NCBI RefSeq assembly: GCF_017874215.1
Contig: NZ_JAGGLB010000020.1
Span: 62,001-126,000, forward strand
Reading direction: 5' to 3'
Length of the DNA stretch: 64,000 nt
DNA from: Paenibacillus eucommiae
Lineage (GTDB): Bacteria; Bacillota; Bacilli; Paenibacillales; NBRC-103111
Numbering within the stretch: position 1 is the stretch's first letter; every line of letters starts with the position of its first letter. The notes under the pieces were generated by a model. That model searched no databases and was not told the origin of the DNA. It was given only the letters and a program-made list of their open reading frames with translations. Positions 25,729 through 36,000 of this stretch are shown in pieces. The translations under genes and the position numbers were made by a program.

Positions 25729-26745
25729 TCACATATTACGTTTCTTGTATAACAAATAAATCATATAGGGAGCCCCGATCATTGCGATAAGAATCCCGCA
25801 TGGAATTTCCATCGGCCTGAGCAGCGTTCTCCCCAACAAATCTGCTAGCATAACAATCATGCCGCCTATTAAGGCAGCCGTGGGCATTAGTCTTCGGGAG
25901 GCAGCTCCCACCAAATACCTGGATATGTGGGGTGCCATTAATCCGACAAATCCAATTGTTCCAGCCATTGCGACTGAAGCGCCCGCTAAGCTGACGCTGA
26001 TCAGCAGCAATATGCCTCTGGAACGTTCCAATCGGCTCCCCAAGCCTTTGGCCAGTTCATCTCCCAATTGAATGACATCGAGCTGTTTGCCGAGCAGCAT
26101 CAAGAGTGGGAACAGAACCAGCAGCCATGGCAGCAGCGGCCAGAAATGCTCCCAGCTTCTGCCGTATATACTTCCTGTCATCCAGACTACTGCCCTTTTG
26201 GCATCATAAATATCACTGAAGGTCAGCAGAAAGGTGACGAAAGCCCCTGCTGATGCAGAAATGGAAACTCCAACGAGCACAAGGCGAACGGCAGATAACC
26301 CACGCCTCCAAGCCAGCATATAGGACAACGCAGCGGCAAGGAAAGCTCCCAGAAAAGCTGCGAAGGGAAGCAGAGCAACAGGAAAAGCAGGAACCAGAAT
26401 AATGGCTGAGACCGTCAGCAGGGCCGCTCCTGAATTCAAACCAATAACACCGGGAGAAGCGAGCGGATTGCGCGTGATACCTTGAAGAATAACACCCGAA
26501 AGCGCAAGACCTGCCCCAACTAGAAAGCCAACAAGCGCCCGTGGGAATCTGAATCGGTTCACAACGAGATCGTAACGTTCATTCCCTATTCCAGCAACAG
26601 CTTTGAACGCATCATTGACGGATATCGGAAAATCCCCGAGCACAATTTGCAAGCAAAGGATAACCAGATTCATACCTACTAAAACAATTAGAACGAGAGG
26701 AAAGAACCCAACCGATCCAACCTTGCTCCAGGCACGAGACAGCAT
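25729..26745 (-). CDS. FecCD-family siderophore ABC transporter permease
   Basis: The 338-residue polytopic protein has about nine or ten membrane segments. It shows the FecCD signatures RFPRALVGFLVGAGLALSG, GITRNPLASPGVIGLNSGA and GTIGFVGLMAPHISRYLVG, and the C-terminal IPCGILIAMIGAPYMIYLL. It pairs with the permease gene 3 bp upstream to form the membrane channel for ferric-siderophore import. No ATPase gene is adjacent. It should be iron-regulated through the Fur-like box ahead of the operon. Confidence 0.93.
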   Translation of the reverse strand: MLSRAWSKVGSVGFFPLVLIVLVGMNLVILCLQIVLGDFPISVNDAFKAVAGIGNERYDLVVNRFRFPRALVGFLVGAGLALSGVILQGITRNPLASPGVIGLNSGAALLTVSAIILVPAFPVALLPFAAFLGAFLAAALSYMLAWRRGLSAVRLVLVGVSISASAGAFVTFLLTFSDIYDAKRAVVWMTGSIYGRSWEHFWPLLPWLLVLFPLLMLLGKQLDVIQLGDELAKGLGSRLERSRGILLLISVSLAGASVAMAGTIGFVGLMAPHISRYLVGAASRRLMPTAALIGGMIVMLADLLGRTLLRPMEIPCGILIAMIGAPYMIYLLYKKRNM

Positions 26746-26748
26746 CGG

Positions 26749-27732
26749 CTAGACCCTCCTTTGTGCCAAATAAATAAGAAATGGCGCGCCCAGCATAGCT
26801 GTGACCACCCCGGCTGATACTTCCTGTGAAGGCACAATGAACCTGGCGGCAACATCTGCAAGCAGCAGCAAGATGGCTCCGAACACAGCAGAATAAGGAA
26901 GGATCCAGCGGTAATCGGAGCCCACGATAAACCGGGCTATGTGCGGAACCGCTAACCCTACAAAACCAACCGGACCCGCTATCGCCACCGAAGACCCAGC
27001 CAATAAGATGACTAGCCCAAGCGAACCCGCCTTGATCCACCCTGTTCTCTGGCCGAGTCCCCGGGCCACGTCCTCACCCAGACTAATTAAATTAATTTGC
27101 CTGCCCATTGCAAGTGTGCCAATCAGGCCGGCAAGCATAAACGGAAGTGTCTGCATAAATAGCTCCATGCTTCGGCCCGTTAAAGAACCAGCCAACCAGT
27201 AGCGCATCGTATCCAGAGACTCCTCATCAAATATGAGAATTCCTTGTGTTAAAGAGGCAAATAACAGATTGATTGTTGAGCCTGCCAAAATCAATTTAAC
27301 CGGTGTTAGTCCCCTTGCCCCCATGGACCCAAGTGCGTACACGATAATGCCTGCTGCCCCAGCACCCAAGAAAGAAAACCCGATATACCCTGTCAAGGAG
27401 CTTTTGCCAAGCAAGAAAATATGGATCACAATCATAAGCGCTGCCCCCTGATTCACACCAAAAAGCTCAGGGCCCGCCAAAGCATTGCGCGTGATGGCCT
27501 GCATAACAGCTCCGGCCATAGCAAGGCAGCCGCCAACCACCATCGCGATCAAGGCACGGGGAATCCGCACGGAATGAACAATCAGATGATTCCTGGAGCT
27601 CTCATCAAATGAGGTTAATGAATCGAGCACAATAGAAAAGGGGATCGGATTTTTGCCGAAGACAATGCTTGCCCCCAAAGAGAAGATCATGAACATGGCA
27701 CCTATCGCCAGTCCTGTGAGTCGAATACGCAA
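26749..27732 (-). CDS. FecCD-family siderophore ABC transporter permease
   Basis: The 327-residue partner permease has SVRIPRALIAMVVGGCLAMAG, AITRNALAGPELFGVNQGA and GPVGFVGLAVPHIARFIVG, with about nine or ten membrane segments. It begins 24 bp after the binding-protein stop and ends 3 bp before the second permease, the layout of FeuB/FeuC-type pairs. Together they should form a heterodimeric channel for a ferric-siderophore complex. Confidence 0.93.
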   Translation of the reverse strand: MRIRLTGLAIGAMFMIFSLGASIVFGKNPIPFSIVLDSLTSFDESSRNHLIVHSVRIPRALIAMVVGGCLAMAGAVMQAITRNALAGPELFGVNQGAALMIVIHIFLLGKSSLTGYIGFSFLGAGAAGIIVYALGSMGARGLTPVKLILAGSTINLLFASLTQGILIFDEESLDTMRYWLAGSLTGRSMELFMQTLPFMLAGLIGTLAMGRQINLISLGEDVARGLGQRTGWIKAGSLGLVILLAGSSVAIAGPVGFVGLAVPHIARFIVGSDYRWILPYSAVFGAILLLLADVAARFIVPSQEVSAGVVTAMLGAPFLIYLAQRRV

Positions 27733-27756
27733 GGGAACCTCCCATTAGATCTATTT

Positions 27757-28821
27757 TTATTTATTAAAAATACGAATCAGATCATCCAGAATAAGGTTGG
27801 AGGATTGAATACCAGCGCCGCTAAGCCATGTCTCCCAGTCAAGCATATGAACTTCGTTATTTTTCACTGCCGTCAGCGTTTTCCATACTGGATTCTTTTG
27901 AATCTTATCGTTGAAGAAGTCCGCTTCATTCTCACGCCCGAAGGAGATGATAACATCGCTGTCCATATCAGCAATTTGCTCCTCCGTAATAGGTACATGG
28001 TGCTCCATATTCCCCTCGTGTGCAGCTGGGCGCGGAATTCCCGCTTCAGCAACAATAGCTCCAGAATAAGAGCCCGCCATCTGAACCCGGATATGATCAG
28101 CTCTTGGGCGGATCAAACTCACGGTTTTCTCCGTTAATTTAGTTCCCATGTCTGCTTTAAATTTGGCTATCCGGGCTTCGAAATCTGCCAGCAGCTTGTC
28201 TCCATCTGCCGATTTATTTACTGCATCCGCATGCTCGCGAAGAGCCTGCTTCCATTGACCCGGGCTTGCTGTCGTCACGTACACAGGAGCAATTCGTTTC
28301 AAATCCTCATAAATCGCCTCATGATCATCTTTGTAAGCAATGATTAAATCCGGATTCAGCTTAGCAATCGTCTCCACATTCGGTTGATCCACTGTTCCTG
28401 TATTTTCAACACCTTCAGCCTGTGAAGCCAGATACTTGAAGAAGTTGGCATTGACTGAGATACTGTATGGCGCCCCGATAGGCTTCACACCAAGCGCTAA
28501 TAAATTATCCAATGCTGCTGTATTCAGTACAACAATTCGCGATGGCTTCGCAGGAATAGTTGTTTCTCCAAAAGCATCCTTTACTGTACGCGTTGCTGCA
28601 TCCGGAGCCGCAGTCTGCTCAGCAGCCGTTGATGCCTCGGTTGAGGCTTGCGGAGATGGAGAGGCTTGTGATGACTTGGGATCTTTATCGTTCTGACCTG
28701 CCTGACTACTGTTTGTATCCTTGGCGCCGCATGCTGATACAAGCAGTATACATACAAGCATAATGCTCATACTTACCGTAATGCTACGAATTTTTTTGAC
28801 CTTCCCTTTAAATACGGACAT
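27757..28821 (-). CDS. Iron-siderophore-binding lipoprotein (FeuA/FecB-type)
   Basis: The 354-residue class III binding protein has a basic N-terminus, a hydrophobic segment and the lipobox LLVSAC (Cys about residue 31). A Ser/Ala/Gln-rich linker follows, then the two-lobed fold with VKDAFGETTIPAKPSRIVVL, IAKLNPDLIIAY and ITEEQIADMDSDVIISFG. It captures a ferric siderophore outside the membrane and delivers it to the two permeases. The start at 28821 is chosen because GGAGG lies 10 bp ahead, while the in-frame TTG at 28830 lies only 1 bp after it. It is divergent from a regulator whose C-terminus is itself a binding-protein domain. Confidence 0.9.
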   Translation of the reverse strand: MSVFKGKVKKIRSITVSMSIMLVCILLVSACGAKDTNSSQAGQNDKDPKSSQASPSPQASTEASTAAEQTAAPDAATRTVKDAFGETTIPAKPSRIVVLNTAALDNLLALGVKPIGAPYSISVNANFFKYLASQAEGVENTGTVDQPNVETIAKLNPDLIIAYKDDHEAIYEDLKRIAPVYVTTASPGQWKQALREHADAVNKSADGDKLLADFEARIAKFKADMGTKLTEKTVSLIRPRADHIRVQMAGSYSGAIVAEAGIPRPAAHEGNMEHHVPITEEQIADMDSDVIISFGRENEADFFNDKIQKNPVWKTLTAVKNNEVHMLDWETWLSGAGIQSSNLILDDLIRIFNK

Positions 28822-28853
28822 GAATGCCAAACCTCCTATAAATTGAATTTAAT

Positions 28854-28868
28854 TGAGAATCTTTATCA
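28854..28868 (-). promoter_or_regulatory. Fur-like box upstream of the siderophore operon
   Basis: TGAGAAT-C-TTTATCA differs at two positions from the 7-1-7 Fur core TGATAATNATTATCA. It lies 33 bp upstream of the binding-protein start codon, where bound Fur would block the promoter when iron is plentiful. Confidence 0.7.
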
Positions 28869-28982
28869 ATTATAAAGACACGCTATACGTTTGTACATGC
28901 ATGATTATATCCGATTTAAATGCAGTTTATTGCCCATATGGCGGCCATGCCAATTGAATATAAAGCTCATCTCCTATATAAT

Positions 28983-28997
28983 TGAGAATAGTTTTCA
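28983..28997 (+). promoter_or_regulatory. Second Fur-like box, upstream of the Btr-like regulator
   Basis: TGAGAAT-A-GTTTTCA fits the 7-1-7 pattern with about three mismatches and lies 39 bp before the regulator's ATG. Its left half is identical to the first box (TTGAGAAT). Each divergent arm thus has its own candidate iron switch. Confidence 0.5.
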
Positions 28998-29035
28998 CTA
29001 TATCTGCATTCATCACAAATAGGCGGAGGACCATT

Positions 29036-30619
29036 ATGACGAGCACCCCCACTCTATTCCTTTCATCCCTTCATCACCGTCACTATACAAGCCATAAAAC
29101 GATAAAAATCAAAAGCCTCCCTCATAACGTTCTCTGCTACGTCGTTCGAGGTGAAGGCACGCTTCAAATCGACGACACCAGTCATCCGATAAAACCCCAG
29201 CAATTGTACTTTTTTATAGAGGGCATGCATATAGAAGCTTTTTTACAATCCGATGATTGTGAATATTACTTATTGTTCGTCGATTGTTTAGGCGTGAATA
29301 AAAAGTCTGGGACCGTGCGCTTGCTGAGCCCTCCGTACACAGAATTGCTTCCTCTGACAGTCGGAATGGTTCCACTGATGAATGCTCCCGCTGTTCACGA
29401 ACGGATACATCAATTGTATATATCCATAAACAAGTCAGTGCCCAACAGCTTATCCAATAAAGCATCCAATAGCTTTGAGTTAAACGCTCAATTTCAAGAG
29501 CTCCTTCATGTGATTATTCTCAGCATTCTTACACTAAGTAAATTAAAGGAAGCAGACACAGGAATTGAAGAAAGCATTGCCTACATACACAAGCATTATC
29601 ACCACAAAATCCAGCTGAAAACACTCGCTGAAATGTCAGGCTTCACACCTACCTCCTATTCCAGAGAATTCAAAAAAAGATACGGCAAATCTCCAATCGA
29701 ATATTTGAACGCCCACCGAATTGCTCAAGCCAAACAAATGCTTCTGGTGCAAAATCATTCCATTAAAGAGGTGGCCGCATCCAGCGGATTTATCAGTGAG
29801 TTTTACTTCAGCCGAATGTTCAAAAGGGAAACCGGTTTTTCACCCACACTCTATATGAAAAGAACAGACATTCGAATCGCCGTCACCTCGTGCTTCCGCT
29901 TTGAGGATATTCTCCAGTCGCTGGGAATCGAGCCGGTTGTTTCAACAAATTGCCATAAGCGAAAAACAATGAACGAGGAAGAACACCAGGCGTGGCTCGC
30001 CAAGTGTATGGAGGATATCAGGCAAGCTGAGCCCGAGCTGATCATCTGCGATCATCTTCACCAGCCGTACTTCGAACAGCTCAAAGGAATCGCTCCAACT
30101 GTTAAATTCAGCTATAGTATGGACTGGAGAGTCGTTCATAAACAAATTGCTGAAGTAATTGGCCGGGAGAACGAAGCTGAGCATAATATTAAAAGGCTGG
30201 AGAGGAAGCTGACCCATGCCAGAAGCGCTTTGCGCCAACGCTTTGGCAATGAGACCGTGACACTGATGAGAGTTATGGATAAGCTGATCCGCATTCAAGG
30301 AGCAAATAATCATCCACTCAACGATTTGATCTATTCAGACCTTGGATTGAAGCCGGGCTACTGTGTACCGACAACCATCATGAATATAGAATTCTCACCC
30401 GATAAATTTCCTAACCTGGGTACCGATCATTTATTTATTCAGAGTCAATTTTACTATCCTGCGGACGAGATCGTTTTCAGAAACATTCAAGCTCTGCCTG
30501 AATGGAACTCCATCAAAGCCGTTACCTGCAACCACACCCATTACACTGACAATTGGGCGGCCATGAGCTGGTCCCCAACCGGAAGAATAGGCATCCTTGA
30601 TGCTTTGATGAATGTGTAA
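29036..30619 (+). CDS. AraC regulator fused to a siderophore-binding domain (Btr-like)
   Basis: The 527-residue protein has three parts: an N-terminal cupin-like segment (about 1-100), an AraC DNA-binding domain (about 170-270; IQLKTLAEMSGFTPTSYSREF and IKEVAASSGFISEFYFSRMFK), and a C-terminal class III binding-protein domain (about 280-525; DIRQAEPELIICD, NETVTLMRVMDK). Bacillus Btr has this architecture and activates a siderophore-uptake operon when its own domain binds the ferric siderophore. Here it probably activates the divergent binding-protein/permease operon. The ATG at 29036 follows GGCGGAGGA by 5 bp. The ligand is unknown. Confidence 0.9.
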   Translation: MTSTPTLFLSSLHHRHYTSHKTIKIKSLPHNVLCYVVRGEGTLQIDDTSHPIKPQQLYFFIEGMHIEAFLQSDDCEYYLLFVDCLGVNKKSGTVRLLSPPYTELLPLTVGMVPLMNAPAVHERIHQLYISINKSVPNSLSNKASNSFELNAQFQELLHVIILSILTLSKLKEADTGIEESIAYIHKHYHHKIQLKTLAEMSGFTPTSYSREFKKRYGKSPIEYLNAHRIAQAKQMLLVQNHSIKEVAASSGFISEFYFSRMFKRETGFSPTLYMKRTDIRIAVTSCFRFEDILQSLGIEPVVSTNCHKRKTMNEEEHQAWLAKCMEDIRQAEPELIICDHLHQPYFEQLKGIAPTVKFSYSMDWRVVHKQIAEVIGRENEAEHNIKRLERKLTHARSALRQRFGNETVTLMRVMDKLIRIQGANNHPLNDLIYSDLGLKPGYCVPTTIMNIEFSPDKFPNLGTDHLFIQSQFYYPADEIVFRNIQALPEWNSIKAVTCNHTHYTDNWAAMSWSPTGRIGILDALMNV

Positions 30620-30623
30620 TTGA

Positions 30624-31190
30624 AATAAACACCTTGCGGCGTCCTATGATGTGCGTGTTCGCAACGCTAGTGCTTGGGGGAGGTAAGGGGTATGGGCTCC
30701 AACCGCTGTTAAAGATTTGTTCCCTGAATGGAATGTAAAGGGTGGAACAAATCTTTAAATGCGGACGCTATCGCTTTTCCACCCATACCCCTTACCTCTT
30801 TCAGCTACAATCGTACGAACACCAAGCTCAAACGGACAGCCAGCAAGGGTTTTTCTCTTGGCTGGAGGAGAATTCCTAGTGGGCAAGGGGCTGGAGAGGA
30901 TGCACGCTCTGCACTGAAAGGATCTGCTACTTTTACGATGTTTTTCATCGCTAAAAGCACCAGATTCTCTCCATATACTACTTTAACAATGAAAAACATC
31001 GTTAAAATCCCTTTTATCCCCCAGAAGAAGTGGCCATCCGTCACTTTAACGATGAAAAACATCATTAAAGTGACGGATTGACCTGGAATAATAACTTTAA
31101 TGATGAAAAACATCATTAAGTGAAGCACATGCTCCATTCGGAGGAGGCGGGCTGCTACTCAACTCAATGTTGTCAGTTTAGCCGGCTAAA
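30624..31190 (+). repeat. Composite palindromic repeat, copy D
   Basis: The copy starts with a weak CACCTTGCGGCGT hairpin. The outer arms GAGGTAAGGGGTATGGG and CCCATACCCCTTACCTC form a 17-bp stem that differs from copy A by one compensated base pair. The inner arms are identical to copy A. Four hairpins lie at 30931-30956, 30982-31006, 31040-31074 (stem extended to 15 bp by GTCAC/GTGAC) and 31098-31118 (TTAATGATG/CATCATTAA, a compensated C-G to T-A change). At 31165-31176 a CAATGTTGTCAG motif like the inverted-repeat element's end is followed by the palindrome TTTAGCCGGCTAAA. It fills the convergent gap 30,620-31,298. Confidence 0.8.
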
Positions 31191-31298
31191 TATGTGCGGT
31201 TTTCCACACATTCGGCCGCTTCGGCACCACGCAAGCACATGATAATGTGTAATAATCAGAACTTGTCTCAAGCGGATTTCTTAATTCCTTTTTACATC

Positions 31299-32831
31299 TC
31301 AATTCGGAACGCTAAAAATATTCTCATTTACAATAGAATTCGTACCGGCAATAATACTGTAGTTTGCTCCTTTAAACGTATTATTTTTAATAATATTGTA
31401 GTCAGAGCCTCCTGTATTGGCGTAAACCTCATAATTCGTTGCGGTTCTGGAAACGGTAGACATGAAATGATTGCACATCACTTTCACCGCTTTGGCATAG
31501 CTGCCAAACAAAATATCATTCAAAATATTTCCCTCAAACTTATTGTCAGTTATGGCAACTCTTGTCGAGTGAACTGAATTGCCGTCAATCCTAATTCCAA
31601 TCGTGTTATTCACAATGGAGCATCCGGTTATGACGCCGGAATGAGAATCGATTATTTGAATGCCCGTACGATTTGTCATATTTACCGGATCACTTGCTAC
31701 CCACATGTCTCTAATAGCAAAATCCTGACATTTACCCAGATAAATAGCATTGGTACCGCCTCCATAGCCCCCTAAATCGGTACCTCCCCCGCCAGTAATA
31801 TATACACCTTGCCATCCAACAATTCTAATATCTTCTGTTTCACATAGAACGGATGAGCAATTATGAATGAAAATACCATTTGAAATCCCATCAGCAAGCG
31901 TATCATCGGCATAAATAAAGGTACGATTATCGAGATTCATGCATTGTTCAAACCAAATGAAGGAAGCATCTCTCTCAAGGAAGTAGACCACATTATTCCT
32001 TTGTGCATAACAGCCATTAAAAAAACAATTTCCGCAAAATTTCAAATGCACAGCACGACTGAATCCATAAAAGGAACAATCGTACACCCGCAGCCAGTTG
32101 TCATGATGAGTATGATCATTTCCTTTAAATGCAATACCGGTTGCGGTCTTCCCTTCATTATTTTCTATAAATCGTATGCCGCGTATGACTACAATGGTTC
32201 CTCCAACACCCGGATCACGAAGAAAGGAAAGCCCTGTAATGGAAGCCGAAATATTAAATGTGGTATTGCGGAAACCCGACCCTATCAATTGCAGCTTTCT
32301 GGTTTGTGGAATCGTAACGGTAGAGGTGATGTTATAGGTAACATTGCGAAAAAAAACGATATCAAAAGCATTGATTGCTTTTTGAATGGCAGGGGCATCG
32401 TTGGGACCACCGTCTCCCCACCATTCGGGATACACTTGCTCGATTCTGGCTCCAACTAAACTGAGGTTGCCGCTGCCACTGAAAATCCGGTTAAAACCTG
32501 CCAGTATACCCCCATTAATCGTGACAGTCACCCCGCTGCTTATGTCTAGATACGCTCCATTAATAAACTCAACGTCTACATGCATCGGAAAGGTCAAGTT
32601 TGAAGTTACTGTATGCACCCCGGTCGGAAAAAGTATAGTACCACCGCCCGCACTACTCGCCGCTGTTATTGCATCCTGAATCGTTGTGTAGTCAAGAACG
32701 TTGTAGATACTGCTGCTGGCCAGTGCATAAGCCTGCTTGGAAACTATAGGCAAGCTTGCCACTGTCAAGCCCGCTACTCCCATTCCTAGTTTTCCTATAA
32801 AGCCCCTTCTACTCATTTCATTTTTTTCCAT
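31299..32831 (-). CDS. Tat-exported right-handed beta-helix protein (pectate-lyase-superfamily fold)
   Basis: The 510-residue protein begins with a twin-arginine signal (SRRGFIGKLGMGVAGLTVA), so it is probably exported folded. The mature part contains PEWWGDGGPNDAPAIQKAIN, the usual opening of Pectate_lyase_3 / phage tail-spike-type beta-helices. Asn/Ile/Gly-rich rungs follow (NNTIGIRIDGNSVH, YNIIKNNTFKG). Catalytic residues cannot be assigned. It is the last gene in line with the glycan operon, 192 bp after the GH106-like gene, and so may act on the same polysaccharide outside the cell. Confidence 0.8.
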   Translation of the reverse strand: MEKNEMSRRGFIGKLGMGVAGLTVASLPIVSKQAYALASSSIYNVLDYTTIQDAITAASSAGGGTILFPTGVHTVTSNLTFPMHVDVEFINGAYLDISSGVTVTINGGILAGFNRIFSGSGNLSLVGARIEQVYPEWWGDGGPNDAPAIQKAINAFDIVFFRNVTYNITSTVTIPQTRKLQLIGSGFRNTTFNISASITGLSFLRDPGVGGTIVVIRGIRFIENNEGKTATGIAFKGNDHTHHDNWLRVYDCSFYGFSRAVHLKFCGNCFFNGCYAQRNNVVYFLERDASFIWFEQCMNLDNRTFIYADDTLADGISNGIFIHNCSSVLCETEDIRIVGWQGVYITGGGGTDLGGYGGGTNAIYLGKCQDFAIRDMWVASDPVNMTNRTGIQIIDSHSGVITGCSIVNNTIGIRIDGNSVHSTRVAITDNKFEGNILNDILFGSYAKAVKVMCNHFMSTVSRTATNYEVYANTGGSDYNIIKNNTFKGANYSIIAGTNSIVNENIFSVPN

Positions 32832-33023
32832 TTATGATCATTTCCTTCCAATTTAAATTTAATGGGTGTGTGTACATATGAATCCATTTTTATCACCATC
32901 CAGAAATGGAAGTATTTGAGGTAATTGAAGTAATGAAGGTACGAGTAGTGTAATACATCCGCTTACATACACTTGCTAGTATGTACTTGCCCGTACACAC
33001 TCCCCCGTACCCTCCATACACTC

Positions 33024-36000
33024 TTAATCCCTGAAATGCAGCTTCACTTTTCCTGTTAAACCGCTGCTTACAAGGGGGTTCTCCATAAAGTTAGCCATTG
33101 TATTGGATACCCTCAGCTCAAGCTCATTGTTCCCTCCCTTCATGAAACCGGTCAAGTCAAATTGATGCGGCTTCCACAAGCTAGTGCCCACGTAGTCGCC
33201 ATTGCACCACAGCTCCATAATGTCTCTGCTGTCTTCAGCAACCAGTTCTATGGAACAAGGTGCCATAGAGTTATCGCTATCCATAGTTACGATGCGTTTA
33301 TATATACCAGAGCCCGAGTAATCAGGCAGCCCTTGATCGGTCCAGCTTCCTGGCACAGACAACCTGCTCGGCATTGCAACTAACGATCTTGAGGCGTCGA
33401 CGCCAAAACTTCCGCGTAGTGCCATGAATGCAGGCATGTGCTGCGCGCCATAATTAGGTATTCGCTCACGCAATACAATCTCATTTTCACCCTGCTTCAC
33501 CCATTGCTGGATTTCAAAAATCAAATTGGTCCGATCCCACACATGCTCCGTCCGGTCCGGCTCTATCCGTACTCCATTTACCCAAACCTGCTGCTCCTCC
33601 TCCGGATCTATGACCAGCTCCAGATTATGAGGCACTTGCTTAACCTTGAACGCAGCCCGTGCCTCATACATCGCTCCTAAAGAAAATCCAACCCCTGCCG
33701 GAAAATAAAAATCCGATGCAGACAGCCACTTCCGCTCATTCAACAAACTATTCGTCAAACTATTCTCTAAACTTTTCTCCATACTATTCTCCAAACTTTT
33801 CGCCACAGCTTCAATACTTACTGACTCATCTACAACGGCTACATCGATCGCCAACCTCATTAAATTGTAGTCACCGGGCGCTGCAAATTCCCATTCTCCG
33901 GATAAATCCATTCCTTCTTGAACTGAAGAGGAGGTCAACAAAGCTTTATCTGCTAAATCGCTGGTTTGCCCTATTTCATCGTTGACTTCAATAATCCACG
34001 CCTGACCTCCAGCAAAAGAAAGCTGCACTTCAAGCCGTTCATTTTCATCCGTCCATTGCTTCGGCACATGTGATCGTCCTGTTTCCGGGTCATGAGCGAT
34101 GACGACTCCATCACGGCCTATCCGAAGACCACCGTCATATACGGTCTGTTCGTCATTGACCAACAGGAACAAGTCCGTTCCAGCCCTCTTATCAGCCGCA
34201 ACCTCATGTCTGTGGCAGACAAAAATATGGCTGCAGGCCTCCTTTAGCGAAAGCAGCGGCTCATTCCACGACAAGCATTGCTGCAAAGCATCACGCAGAC
34301 CCGCATTCTCCGTTTGCTTCAGCTCATTGCTGACAATTCGGCTAATCGCTCCACTCTGATAGACAGCCGTCTTCGTGTCTGCTCTTTTGCCAAAACAGCT
34401 CCGCACCTCATCCGCCACCTTATAGGGAGCAAATCCGGTTATGCCCTCCAGTTCCTCCGTTATGTCACCCTGGTCAGGACTTGCGAAAGGCAGCAAATTG
34501 ACGAAGCAGACATGCCCGCCTGCAGTTGCAAACTGAGACAGCTTGTCACTAAGTGCGCCCGTAAGCACAAGCAAAGAAGGTACGATCAGCTGCTTATATG
34601 CATGGCCGCGGAAAAGTAAGGTCCCGCCAGCGCCCACCTCCGCCTCCAGGAAAGACGGCTCATGCAGCAGGTCGAACTCACGCTGAATCTGTAGCAAAGC
34701 ATTGTTTACGCCCTGAAGCGTACTTTCGGTGATGTCCAAGTCTCCATAAGGCCGATCCTCATAAGGCTTGACGCAATCCCAGAATTCATGACGCAGCGCA
34801 TATTCACTGAATACGGAAGCTGTCGGCATCAGAACAGCGATATCCGCTTGGTGCGTACCGAAGGAATTCGCAAAGCACAGCCGCGAGGTATAATCCGAGA
34901 ACAATCCGTAATAAGGCCAGGCTGGAATTTGAAAATTATGCGTAGTCGGGTAGGTGATTGGCATGCGTTTGCGCAGCCCGCGCAGCGAATAATACGCTCC
35001 CATGAACTGGATCGTATTTACCCCTAGTACAGCAAGACGGTTCAATATTTGCTTCATTTCCTCCATCGTTAAATCCCAACCGCTGCCTGTATACGTTTCG
35101 CACAGGGTGCGGGGCGCTTCGATATGCTCAGCTATGCTGACGATCAATTTCCCCGCTAAATTAAAGTCCTCATTAACAATCCGCTGCTTCGAGAAAATGG
35201 AATCAATGGCAGGAATATGAAAATGCTGCAGGAACGTAAAGGCGTTGCCTGTTTGCAGCAAATCGGCGATCAGATTTTCCTCTCCGGATACGTGTCCGGT
35301 CAGCAGCACATTATGTTCTTCACACCATGCCGCTACTTGCACCGCATAGGCCTCAGCGAAGCGTTCGGTTAATGTCCGCCAGAAATCATAGCGGATGCGC
35401 CGGTAATCGCCCGTATCGATGACAAGACTAGCAAGCTGCGGCAGCAATGCATAGCCGTTCGCCTCATAAAATACACGATCGAAATCCTTCGTCCAAGGGA
35501 TTGTGCCTGGCCCGAAATCAAAGGGATTCGCCAGGTTGACTTCATCTGTAAATACACCAGCTACCGTATGCCCGAAATGCTCTCCGAAGCGAGCAGCATA
35601 CTGCTCATGGGTCATATCCAGAAACTTGCGAACCGCCTCGGGGTTCATCGTGTCCAGATATCCTTCCTGATACCAGCTGTACGGAGTCAGCATCGATGCC
35701 GCAAACACACCGCCCTGCTTCTCTTCAGAGAACAGGTGGAGCTCTGCCATCGAAGTATCCCGATTGGTCCAGGTAAACGTACCGGCAGTTTCATCCCATA
35801 TGCCTTCATGTATCACATCCCTTACAGCTCCGCTCCCGCCGTACATCGCCTGTGCTTGCAGCAGCCGGCCGGAATAGGCAATGGTGTCCGTTTGCCCCTG
35901 GTTGATCCATGCTTGTTTATGCCGTACGACAAGCATGCGATACTCCGGATAATCGCGCAGCAGTTTGCCGCCCACCATACCACTAGGCCAATTGTATTCG

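Noticed and set aside
30805-31137. Open frames inside the composite repeats encoding recurrent peptides such as MKNIVK and MFFIVKV
   Set aside because: The peptides arise because each hairpin contains ATG on both strands. Frames differ between copies, lack ribosome sites and are broken by indels, so they are by-products of the palindromes.
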